Source of the DNA: Stictocephala bisonia | Taxonomy: Eukaryota; Arthropoda; Insecta; Hemiptera; Membracidae | Assembly: GCA_035578905.1 (NCBI GenBank) | Contig: JAQJVL010000005.1 | Span: 4,649,480 to 4,713,479, forward strand | Reading direction: 5' to 3' | Length of the DNA: 64,000 nt | In this document: positions 9,591 to 19,493 of the stretch, in pieces | Position numbering within the stretch: the first letter of the stretch is position 1 | Layout: the number at the start of each line of letters is the position of its first letter | Notes under the pieces: generated by a model | Told to the model about the DNA's origin: nothing | The model's database searches: none | The model's input: the letters and a program-made list of their open reading frames with translations, nothing else | Position numbers and translations under genes: made by a program

Positions 9591-12432
9591 CTGTAAAGAG
9601 CAATAGTAGTCTTATTCACAGTTTTTCCTTCATAAAATAAATTATTACAGATCAATATTATTTCTAATTGTATTATTGTTTCGCAAATTTGTATGCAACA
9701 GTTATATACAACAATTATATTGGTAGGTGTTCCCACTGACTGATGATGGGAACGATCTACCAACATACGACTATTGGTAAGCGTTCCTACTGACTGATGG
9801 TGGGAACGATCTACCAACATACGACTATTGGTAGGGGTTCCCACTGACTGACGGTGGGACCGATCTACCAACATACGACTATTGGTAAGCGTTCCTACTG
9901 ACTGATGGTGGGACCGATCAACCAACATACGACTATTGGTAGGGGTTCCCACTGACTGATGGTGGGACCGATCAACCAACATACGACTATTGGTAGGGGT
10001 TCCCACTGACTGATGGTGGGACCGATCTACCAACATACGACTATTGGTAGGCGTTCCCACCGACTGATGATGGGACCGATCTACCAACATACGACTATTG
10101 GTAGGGGTTCCCTCCCACTGACTGATGTTGGGACCGATCTACTAACATACGACTATTGGTAGGGGTTCCCACTGACTGATGGTGGGACCGATCTACCAAC
10201 ATACGACTATTGGTAGGGGTTCCCTCCCACTGACTGATGTTGGGACCGATCTACTAACATACGACTATTGGTAGGGGTTCCCTCCCACTGACTGATGTTG
10301 GGACCGATCTACTAACATACAACTATTGGTAGGGGTTCCCACTGACTGATGTTGGGACCGATCTACTAACATACGACTATTGGTAGGGGTTCCCTCCCAC
10401 TGACTGATGTTGGGACTGATCTACTAACATACAACTATTGGTAGGGGTCCCCTTTCACTGACTGATGTTGGGACCGATCTACTAACATACGACTATTGGT
10501 AGGCGTTCCCACTGACTGATGATGGAAACGATCAACTAACATACAACTATTGGTAGGCGTTCCCACTGATTGATGATGGGACCGATCTACCAACATACGA
10601 CTATTGGTAGGGGTTCCCTCCCACTGACTGATGTTGGGACCGATCTACTAACATACGACTATTGGTAGGGGTTCCCTCCCACTGATTGATGTTGGGATCG
10701 ATCTACTAACATACAACTATTGGTAGGGGTTCCCTCCCACTGACTGATGTTGGGACCGATCTACTAACATACAACTATTGGTAGGGGTTCCCACTGACTG
10801 ATGTTGGGACCGATCTACTAACATACGACTATTGGTAGGGGTTCCCTCCCACTGACTGATGTTGGGACTGATCTACTAACATACGACTATTGGTAGGCGT
10901 TCCCACCGACTGATGATGGGACCGATCTACCAACATACGACTATTGGTAGGGGTTCCCTACCACTGACTGATGTTGGGACCGATCTACTAACATAAGACC
11001 ATTGGTAGGGGTTCCCTCGCACTGACTGATGTTGGGACCGATCTACCAACATACGACTATTGGTAGGGGTTCCCTCCCACTGACTGTTGTTGGGACCGAT
11101 CTACTAACATACGACTATTGGTAGGCGTTCCCACTGACTGATGATGGAAACGATCAACTAACATACAACTATTGGTAGGTGTTCCCACTGACTGATGGTG
11201 GGACCGATCTACCAACATACGACTATTGGTAGGGATTCCCTCCCACTGACTGATGTTGGGACCGATCTACTAACATACGACTATTGGTAGGGGTTCCCAC
11301 TGACTGATGATGGAAACGATCAACTAACATACAACTATTGGTAGGCGTTCCCACTGACTGATGGTGGGACCGATCTACCAACATACGACTATTGGTAGGG
11401 GTTCCCTCCCACTGACTGATGTTGGGACCGATCTATCAACATACGACTATTGGTAGGGGTTCCCTCCCACTGACTGTTGTTGGGACCGATCTACCAACAT
11501 ACAACTATTGGTAGGCGTTCCCACTGACTGATGGTGGGACCGATCTACCAACATACGACTATTGGTAGGGGTTCCCTCCCACTGACTGATGGTGGGACCG
11601 ATCTACCAACATACGACTATTGGTAGGGGTTCCCTCCCACTGACTGATGTTGGGACCGATCTACTAACATACAACTATTGGTAGGGGTTCCCTCCCACTG
11701 ACTGATGTTGGGACCGATCTACTAACATACTGACTGATGATAGAAACGATCAACTAACATACGACTATTGGTATGTGTTCCCACTGACTGATGATGGGAT
11801 TGATCTACAAAAAAAGAGCAATGTAGTAAAATAATATATTTAGGCCTAATATAACTGAGGTACCTAATAAAGTTAACTAAATTATTACTACCCTACATTT
11901 GAAATAACAATAACCTGCAAGTCACTGACTTTTTATTAATTTACTTCGGTTGACTATAACTTGTCCATAAAAATAAAAATATTCTGACAACTATAGACTA
12001 AATCTTTATTGGTTAGTTATTTTTCAGCTGAATAAATGGGCTGGATTAACTTATTATTACTGATGTACAAATATAGTACCAAGCCTAAGCAAGATATTGT
12101 TATACAATAAAGAATAATTTGGTGATTAAAGAGAACCCTAATTACAATTTCCTATATTTTTAAAGTAGAGTCGCTATAGTATTGCACAGTATATTACCAT
12201 GAATGATTTTGCTGATTGTATTGTTGTTGTTGACCCAATCAGAGTGGAGTGTATTGGAGGAACTAGGGTCTCTTCTGTCCCAGTCACTGGCACTGGAGTC
12301 CAAAGCTGAGTTGACGATGTCTTTGATGAGGGGTTTCCCCTGAGAGCAGTGCAGAAACACCCCGAACTGGAACAAACCGACTTGGATATAAACAGACAAT
12401 GGATTTAAGAGCCTACAGAGGCTGTCGGCCAT
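9250..12432 (-). CDS. Unrecognised two-exon gene with a satellite-filled intron (191 aa)
   Basis: The proposed coding join is 12432-12198 and 9590-9250. The ATG at 12432 has a strong context (A at -3, G at +4). Exon 1 (235 nt) ends CATG before GTAATA, leaving phase 1; exon 2 follows CTCTTTACAG and starts with the two bases that complete a Glu codon. The phases agree, and the fused frame runs 191 residues to TAG at 9252. The protein starts MADSLCRLLNPL, has an Asp/Ser/Asn-rich middle (~42-75), a Pro/Leu-rich segment (~110-130) and an Ala/Arg/Leu-rich C-terminal helix ending KLPQEY. I do not recognise the family. Codons are more GC-rich than the surroundings, which supports real coding. The 2.6-kb intron contains the 54/58-bp minisatellite. 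Confidence 0.6.
9710..11815 (+). repeat. 54/58-bp minisatellite (~37 units) in the orphan-gene intron
   Basis: About 37 units occur in two length classes: ~54 bp with GTTCCCACTG, and ~58 bp with a 4-bp insertion, GTTCCCTCCCACTG. Each unit has two inverted repeats, CTACCAA...TTGGTAG and TCCCAC...GTGGGA, so each could form two hairpins. The 58-bp class usually carries GATGTTGGGACC with CTACTAAC and the 54-bp class GATGGTGGGACC with CTACCAAC, so variants are linked. The first ten units read as an 18-residue protein repeat on the minus strand, a by-product of the 54-bp period. Confidence 0.97.
11816..12197. other. 5' part of the orphan-gene intron
   Basis: AT-rich intronic sequence between the donor at 12197 and the satellite. 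A TAGGCCTA octamer lies at 11841-11848. No other element is recognised. Confidence 0.45.
12198..12432 (-). CDS. Orphan gene exon 1
   Basis: This is the first coding exon, 78 codons plus one base, ending at a GTAATA donor (12197-12192). If translation ran through the donor it would stop after 12 more codons at 12160. Upstream splicing or a promoter cannot be placed. Confidence 0.6.
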
Positions 12433-12780
12433 GTTGCTTTTAATCCCATAAAAATAATGTTATTTGCGAATCCATATTTTTTCGTTATTTATTGACCAAA
12501 AGTTGTTTGTGAGGTGTCATTTTAAACGTTATCTTATTGCGCATTGGGTTTGCATTTGATATTTTGAGTATATACGCCTAGTTTTAGTGAAAATAAAAAC
12601 TTCAAACTAAATAATTGTTCTATAAAACCAATTAGGAATCCACAAAGCAATTCCAATGAAGGCAATATTTCATTAGTGTTCAAATGAAATTTGTTTGGAA
12701 AAAATCTGTTAAAAAATAATTGTTTTAGTTTGGATACGTGTGATTGTATGTCCTATTCAAAAATAACATTGTTCTTATAG
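12433..12780. other. Upstream region of the orphan gene
   Basis: AT-rich DNA between the orphan gene's ATG and the candidate + strand exon at 12781. The orphan gene's promoter would lie here if there is no upstream exon. No TATA box or other element can be named with confidence. Confidence 0.3.
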
Positions 12781-12860
12781 GATCAAAACCAACTGCATTG
12801 ACCTTAGCCAACAGCCTCCGACAGGCTCTGCAAACTCTTAATGTAGTTAGATTAATATGA
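12781..12860 (+). CDS. Possible terminal exon, product unknown
   Basis: After the acceptor-like GTTCTTATAG, a frame of two bases plus 25 codons (SKPTALTLANSLRQ...) runs to TGA at 12860. It is more GC-rich than its surroundings. The part encoding ANSLRQAL resembles the orphan gene's exon 1 start (ADSLCRLL) on the opposite strand. No other exon was found, so it may be chance or a broken inverted duplicate. Confidence 0.2.
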
Positions 12861-13126
12861 TAATATTTGTTCACCTTTGCGATGAACTGCGGCTCATGAC
12901 TAACATGTTAAATCTTACTAGTGTTTAACACTTCCAGTTTACTAGGTGAAATATAGGAAAAGCATTGAACATAGAACAAATGTTTTGTAATTTACCACCA
13001 TAGTATTGTTATGCCAACAATTGCTAAGTATAACATGTATTTTGAGTTTAGAAAATGGTACCAAGAAGTCAGTGAGACTGAAAGTTTTGAGAGATTGAGA
13101 CAAAGTTTTTCAAAAATATAAAACTT

Positions 13127-13263
13127 GCTGGTGTGCTGGATCAGTAGACTTTGAAGTCAATGGAGCAAGGTTAACATCCCAACCTGAACGGTTGGTTTTT
13201 CACTCGTTGAATAAAGTTCATGCACAAGCCTGCAGTTCATGCGAAGTGACAAATGAAGTTTTT
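13127..13263 (+). repeat. tRNA-derived SINE, diverged copy
   Basis: It aligns with the better copy at 52371 along its length: a GGCTCAGTGG-like A box (here GGATCAGTAG), the run into GTCAATGGAGCAAGGT, and the tail CACTCGTTGAATAAAGTT. AATAAA lies at 13210-13215. The B box has decayed. Confidence 0.75.
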
Positions 13264-13884
13264 ATTAGAAAGAATTAATTTAAGTTGCACATTTTAATTG
13301 AATGTTGTGATCGTTACGAGGTGATTATTTAAATAAATACTGGCAGGCATTCACTTCAACACACTTATAACCCAAAGTTAAACTTTTGAAAGTTCAAAAG
13401 AATGAGGCTGCAAAACTGATGAATAAATTACCAAACTTAACCAATGATAAACATTACTGTCGGTGCAGAAATTAAGTTTACCTGAGTTTGAAGGTTATTT
13501 ACTAAGACACTAAGAGCCATATGAAAAATCCAATCACACCATTGTTTCCCTCGTTTAGGTGTACGTTATTAAACATGCATTTTAAAACTATACTATAATT
13601 TTTATCCTAGTCGTAATAAAAAGTACCAGAATTGTAACTAATTTTCACTGTGCATGAACTTTACTCTTTAATCACTCAAAAATCCGTAAATATATCGCAC
13701 TTATATTTTATATCATGGTTGAAAGGAATAGTTTCTATAAGTTTAAAAAATGTCATAATTTTAACTTTTCAATAAAAAAAGGTTCTTATTGATTTCCTGA
13801 AACATTGTTTTCTTGGCTTATAGAGGTTGTAACATTAATTACTTGGTCACGTTGTAATCTTTATAATACTACATAAGATTCTTG
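13264..13884. other. AT-rich DNA
   Basis: I see no gene or recognisable repeat in this stretch. Confidence 0.4.
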
Positions 13885-13973
13885 TTAGGCGTTCCACCAA
13901 CCGACTGATGGCGGAAACGATCTACCAACACACGACTTTTGGTATGCGTTGCCACGGACAGATGATGGGACCA
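13885..13973 (+). repeat. Outlying diverged units of the 54-bp satellite
   Basis: One and a half units with GCGTTCCACC, GACTGATGGCGG, ATCTACCAACACACGAC and GATGATGGGACC match the 54/58-bp satellite ~2.1 kb away, in the same orientation. The divergence suggests an old stray copy. Confidence 0.8.
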
Positions 13974-14544
13974 ATCTTTTTTTATTTGATCTATTTTACT
14001 GAACTATGCCATAAAGAGATATACGTAAGATTATGTCTTTACGTTATTTGGAGTTTTTAGCTCATGGCACCCCAAATTAAAAAAAAGTTCAAATAACATA
14101 AAAACAGTTTTTACTCATGCAACATATCGAAGTTATTATAAATGTTCATGAGACATATTAATAAACAAAATTTTTAAATCGTTTAGCAAATAAAAACGAT
14201 TTAACTCTAGGCTTGCCAAATTAACCGATTTCAAAAATTCACATGTTATTTAGAACCTTGAGACCTCTAGTGTACATTAACAAAATTTCATTTGGACGAT
14301 TTTTTGTAAATTAAAAATGTATCAAACAATACATTTTTTGCAAAATTTAAAATAACAAATTATAATTTTAAAAATATAAGAGTTAATTATTTCCTAACAA
14401 TCCTTGTTTTGACCTTTGCTCATACACAAATAAATTTTTGTATTGTTTGAAAATACTAAAAAGAATGAAATTTCATGACAAGTGATTGAAGTAAAAACAG
14501 TTTTTAACAGTAGTGGAAATACAAGTAACATCTTCATTCACCTA
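13974..14544. other. AT-rich DNA
   Basis: No gene is recognised. It is mainly A/T runs before the 69-bp array. Confidence 0.4.
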
Positions 14545-14985
14545 AATGAATATAAATTGTAAAATAAATATACAGGGTGAGTCACTACTAACTACGTTAA
14601 CTTCACTAGCTGGTTCCACTGACATAAGGAACAAACATATACAGGGTGAGTCACTACTAACTACGTTAACTTCACTAGCTGGTTCCACTGACAAAAGGAA
14701 CAAACATATACAGGGTGAGTCACTACTAACTACGCTAACTTCACCAGCTGGTTCCACTGACAAAAAGGAACAAACATATACAGGGTGAGTCACTACTAAC
14801 TATGCTAACTTCACTAGCTGGTTCCACTGTCAAAAAGGAACAAACATATACAGGGTGAGTCACTACAACTACGCTAACTTCACCAGCTGGTTCCACTGAC
14901 AAAAAGGAACAAACATATACAGGGTGAGTCACTACTAACTACGTTAACTTCACTAGCTGGTTCCATTGACAAAAAGGAACAAAAA
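14545..14985 (+). repeat. 69-70-bp minisatellite, six units
   Basis: Units start at TACAGGGTGAGTCACTAC near 14571, 14640, 14709, 14779, 14849 and 14918. Each has CTAACTACG(T/C)TAACTTCAC and GCTGGTTCCACTGAC. ACAGGGTG is a common terminus of insect DNA transposons, so the array may have grown from a transposon end. Frames on both strands stay open only because of the repeat. Confidence 0.95.
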
Positions 14986-15782
14986 TCTTCATATAAAACA
15001 TGGTCCAATTCTGAACCATTTGGCTGTAATGGTGCATTTTGTGATTTTTTTAAAATTACACAACTTGTTACTGTTAGTTTGAAGGTAAAACAAAACCTAT
15101 TTTATTTGTGACATGGAAAGTAATACCATTTGAAAGAGTATTAAATTCCCTATATTAAACATAGTACTCAAATAACAACCTCTAATACAAGGTTTTGTAA
15201 TAACTGTAAAGTTGAACATTTATGATTCAGACTTTCTCCTTTAAACTTTAAGGCTCAATTAAAGCAGTTAAATTGTTTATATTCTTACGTTCAATAACTG
15301 AAAAAACTTCCTTATTTATTTATTTATCTTCAAAATGACGTTAAATATTAAGGGGTCATAGGTGAAAAAATGTTGAAATTTCATTAAAATATTTATAAGG
15401 ACACAGCATTATGGTTCATCATATAGGTTATAAACACCAAACTAATGACTGTGTCTCTGTAATTTCTGTACCAGCTGAATCTGTTGACTAAATCAGCTGA
15501 TTCTGAAATTGAAATGGTTATAATCAGCTAATTTTTTTAACTTAAAAATACAGCTTCTTAAACAGGGTATTTTTATTACGTGTTTTATTGTAATTTTATT
15601 TTGTTCTACAGAAGGACGAGAAGGGTTTATATTTTTCAGTGACAGTATTTACCTTTGGTAAGCCTTAAGAACATGTTTGGTTAAGCACAGAAGAACAGAG
15701 GCTCCTCCTCTTCAGTAGAACTTCAACAGATCTTATTAGTTAACCCTCTAATATTTTGGTAAGTTAGTTTTAAGCAACTGAA
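14986..15782. other. AT-rich DNA
   Basis: No coding sequence is recognised. Confidence 0.4.
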
Positions 15783-15866
15783 TCGGCCGACCCCAACATC
15801 CCGAGGTAGCTTGCCCTGGGAATTCCCAGAGGTTTGGAAAAATGTTTATTAATAAAGGTCGGCCGA
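15783..15866. repeat. Long hairpin with nested palindrome
   Basis: TCGGCCGACC (15783-15792) pairs with GGTCGGCCGA (15857-15866) across 64 nt. Within the loop CTGGGAATTCCCAG is a perfect 14-bp palindrome. It is locally GC-rich and has no known function. Confidence 0.6.
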
Positions 15867-17316
15867 GTAGTTTGTGATTTAGAAGAGTTTAAGTTTAAGC
15901 TAGATCTGTTATTTAATACTATCCGGGAAGTATCCTCGGTGGTCGGTCTTATGAGTCTTCCTTTCTATATTCTGTGTGGTTTATTAAGAGGTTTGGATAA
16001 GTTAATGTGTAACAAGATTAGGTCAGATAATCTTTATTTGCCTCACCAGTTTTTTAGTTAGTTTTTTAATTAGCATAATATAGTTTATGTCTCGGGAAAT
16101 TACAATATTATTTCTTACAAATTATTATTTAATTTTGCAGTTGTGTTTCTGAATCACTTTTGATGAATGTATTATAGGTTGATTACTTACTTGTTAATTC
16201 TGGTGTTCTACCACACGATTAATTTGTTAATTTTTTTATCTATTATATTTTAATTTACATAAAATTAATCACAAAGAGAACAAAAGCATACACTACAGGA
16301 TTTATTTTCCTAAGTGTATTTCAACAGGTTTTGTGTCTACTTGAACTTCAAATGGCAAAAACATTTGTAACTCACTTAGGACGTTATCCAGGATTACACT
16401 TTCTAGGTAAAAAGGTTTGGGCTTTAGACATTTTTGTACTTAGAACCTGAGTCAGACAGCAGGTTCGAAACCTTGCCTGGACTGAAAGTGTTTTACAGAA
16501 TACTTATATAGATGGGCAGAGTAAGGATGAGATAAGAAGATCGGCATCTACCTAAATGAAATGAAAAAGGTCTTGGCAATCCCTCTCATTTATCCCAAAT
16601 GAATTTAGCCCTTGAAGGACCTTAGAAAGAGTTTAGGGCAATTTTTAACAGAGAGCTACAAGAATTTTATGATAATGACAGTGCACAAGGCCCTACTAAT
16701 GGAGGATGCCAGACATGAATGCTTATATGAGATTAATTCCACACAATTATTAGGAATAATTCCAAATAATACCAGCACATAATTAACAGTAAAGAATAAT
16801 CAGCTGTTTAGCATGGTAAAATGGTCAAATGTTTGAGATTATAACAATACTACCAGATTTAATAAAACCATTGATTTTATATGGACACAGATAGAGGACA
16901 TTCAATGTAAAATGTTGTATCTCAAACTATCAGCGATTTTGGGGTCCAGTTGTGGGGTGCTAGTGTAGTCCTATGTAGGTGTAATGCAGTTTAAACCAGT
17001 TTTAATAGCAGACCTCACTAGCTAACCAAATTATTGGTACAACTACTCCTATTACAAGAGATGTCTATTTCTAAGCTATTCATAATCAAGGATCTAACTC
17101 AGCTCAAGAGTTTTTGAAAATATACTTATTTAATTTATATACGGATTAATTTTAACAATATCAATAAACAAATAAAGTATTCTCTACATTGTAATATAAA
17201 TTCATCGCTATAAAATAAAGTTATTGTTTATAATTAACGATGAATATATCTTGAAAAGAACAAAATCTAAATTTTATCAAGGCAATATTAATACACGAAA
17301 CTACATTGAAACTAAT
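15867..17316. other. Low-feature DNA
   Basis: No gene is supported. A B-box-like GGTTCGAAACC at ~16463 is the only tRNA-type signal and lacks a correctly spaced A box. Confidence 0.4.
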
Positions 17317-17318
17317 TA

Positions 17319-17914
17319 CAGTAGAACGTCAATAATCCGGATTAATTGGGACCGGACCCATCCGGATTATCAAATTATCCTGATTATCGAAATCACCTTA
17401 AAAAAGGCCAGTATACACGATTAAAGTACATAAACATTTTAAAATTTTATATTTTCTCTTATACAATAAAGGGTTTAGAGGTGAAATTAATCAAAAACAT
17501 CTTTTATGTTCAAACATTGTATTGTAATTTGTTAGTAGCAACATGTGTACAGTAAAAACATCAAACACTATTTGAGCTTTAAAAAAAATGTGTAATAGGT
17601 TTGTGAAGTACCTGAAGCAGTAGTGGTTCGTTTTTTTGCAGCTATGTCCTTAATTCGTTTTAATTTTTTATGGTACGATGTTTTAATTTTTTGCTACAAG
17701 AACAAAACAGGGAATATTAATTTTAAAAAGCTAAATGTTTGAACGGATTAAAATCCGGTCATAACAGTTATGTAAAGTAAAGAATGTCAAAATCCATTTC
17801 CATTTAAAAATTAATTTACATTTCAAACACAATCGGTGTTCAGTAATACGTAGATACAAATCCGGATTATTGACGGTCCGGATTTTTGACGTCCGAATTA
17901 TCGACGTTCTACTG
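17319..17914. mobile_element. pogo/Tigger-like MITE with TA duplication
   Basis: The 596-bp element starts CAGTAGAACGTCAATAATCC and ends with the near reverse complement GGATTATCGACG...TTCTACTG style terminus (its last bases are CGACGTTCTACTG). TA lies directly outside both ends (17317-17318 and 17915-17916). These termini are characteristic of pogo/Tigger elements of the Tc1/mariner superfamily. It encodes no transposase and so is non-autonomous. Confidence 0.9.
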
Positions 17915-17979
17915 TATATATGTTACTTTTGCAGATAAATAAAATTTGTTGAATAGTACATGTGCAATAACTGCAGAAT

Positions 17980-19291
17980 ATAGCACACATGTAGCACACA
18001 TGTAACACACATGTAACACACATATAACACACATGTAGCACACATTTGTAGTAATTATTTACACATGCTATTGTACTAACATAAGTATTTGTAAATTCAT
18101 GAGTGTTTTTAATTCTGGTGATTGCTGGAAATGTTGAACTAAATTTAAACGTTTTAAGATGGCTGAAATTTATAATAATTAAAGGTTTGTACATATCCTG
18201 AGAAAAATCAAGTTAAAATTAAAGATTAAATTAATAAACTATATATGAAGATAAAATATTAAAATCATATGCTATAGTTTTAAATTGCTTACTGTAATTA
18301 ATTTTTTGTAAGTTAAAAGTCTAACTGGTGCAAAATAGTTCTACTGTACCAGAAGATACCTTTACCAAAGTCTTTAAGGAAACTGGTTGCAAACAAATTA
18401 ATAAATGATAACTTAACTACACTGAAAACACTGTTGTTATCCAGATATATTTTGTAACGTGTTTACAATATTCAAGAAAGAGGACTAACTAATGTCAAAG
18501 AGGACGATATTATTCTAATGTCAAACCTTACCAATATGATGTGTAACGGCTTCATAGTACCTACAACATGAACTGGAAATGAAACTAGATTCAATCAGTT
18601 GATGAGTGACCGCATTTAAACTGCAACTCAGCAAACAAGTGCTTGTTGCCAATATCTTGACGACCAACTTCCTAAAACATGCATGGCAACAATATCCCTG
18701 GAATGTTAGACACCATGCATATACATTTTAACATGAACAATAGAAGTTGTACGGATTGTTAGTTCCAAAATGAAGCAAGGCAAAATTATGTTGTGTTAAT
18801 TCCCTTATCAATAGAAAGGTATAAAAGAAAAATTGCAATGAAAGCAATTTTATTTCGAAAAGTTTTGAAAAAATATTTTCTTGGTAGGTAAATGAAAACG
18901 ACTGAACAGTAAAATGTACTCAGCCACAATACACATTAGTGTGCGGCCCTAATATGTAATACTGGGGGAACAAAATTACAAATTTCCGTATGTATCTTAT
19001 TTGAACATTTTATATTACATGAAATTTAAATTAAAATCAAGTTAAAACATGAAATTTTCCTTCTAGGATTCATCTCAAGGGCCGTCTCTAAATTACAAAG
19101 TGCCTGAGTGGGGCAGGGGGTTTTTTAACGGTTTTATGCACCATGACGGGGGAGGGTGGAGGGGTTCTATGCATTGTTACCTAAATATTAAACCTCAACA
19201 ATTTGTTTCAATTCATCTCACAATTTGATAGTTTTTCCCCAAAATACAAGGTTTTAAAGTTAGTAATATATTCTTGCCCCACTAGAAAACA
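17980..19291 (+). repeat. Segmental duplication, copy A
   Basis: This block is repeated at 21477-22595. It starts with an ~11-bp microsatellite (ACACATGTAGC/ACACATGTAAC), continues through AT-rich DNA, and ends inside the MITE at 19077. Copy A has ~261 bp (18691-18951) that copy B lacks. Confidence 0.95.
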
Positions 19292-19493
19292 AACAGAAGA
19301 AAGTCTAAAAATTAATTTATTTTAAATCAAAATATGCATGAAAGTGGATGAAAAATATTGGAGGGGGTTGGTAGCAGCGTCTCGTAATTGCTCAGGGGGT
19401 TTAGTATTACTGTTATAAGTCCGTTACATGGGGGAGGGGGTCTGAAAAGGCCGATTTAATTTTTAGCTTTCTGTAATTTAGAGACGTCCCCTT
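19077..19493. mobile_element. MITE with CCGTCTCTAAATTAC termini
   Basis: AAGGGCCGTCTCTAAATTAC at the left is matched by the reverse complement at the right (GTAATTTAGAGACG then TCCCCTT), giving ~24-bp imperfect inverted repeats around ~417 bp. The interior has several G-rich runs. The family and target duplication are not clear. Confidence 0.75.

Noticed and set aside
9569..10090. Open frame with a repeated MLVDRSHHQSVGTPTNSR peptide
   Set aside because: It is the 54-bp satellite read in one frame; it breaks wherever a 58-bp unit occurs.
8157..11815. Regular arrays that could be mistaken for CRISPR
   Set aside because: Units are directly abutting with no unique spacers, and the genome is eukaryotic.
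14542..14932. Overlapping frames on both strands of the 69-bp array
   Set aside because: Open on both strands because of the repeat; no protein features.
15834..16061. 75-codon plus-strand frame
   Set aside because: No ATG at the start, no recognised motif and composition like the surrounding DNA.
16371..16480. Possible SINE around B-box-like GGTTCGAAACC
   Set aside because: The nearest A-box-like word is too far upstream and the sequence does not match the SINE family in this window.
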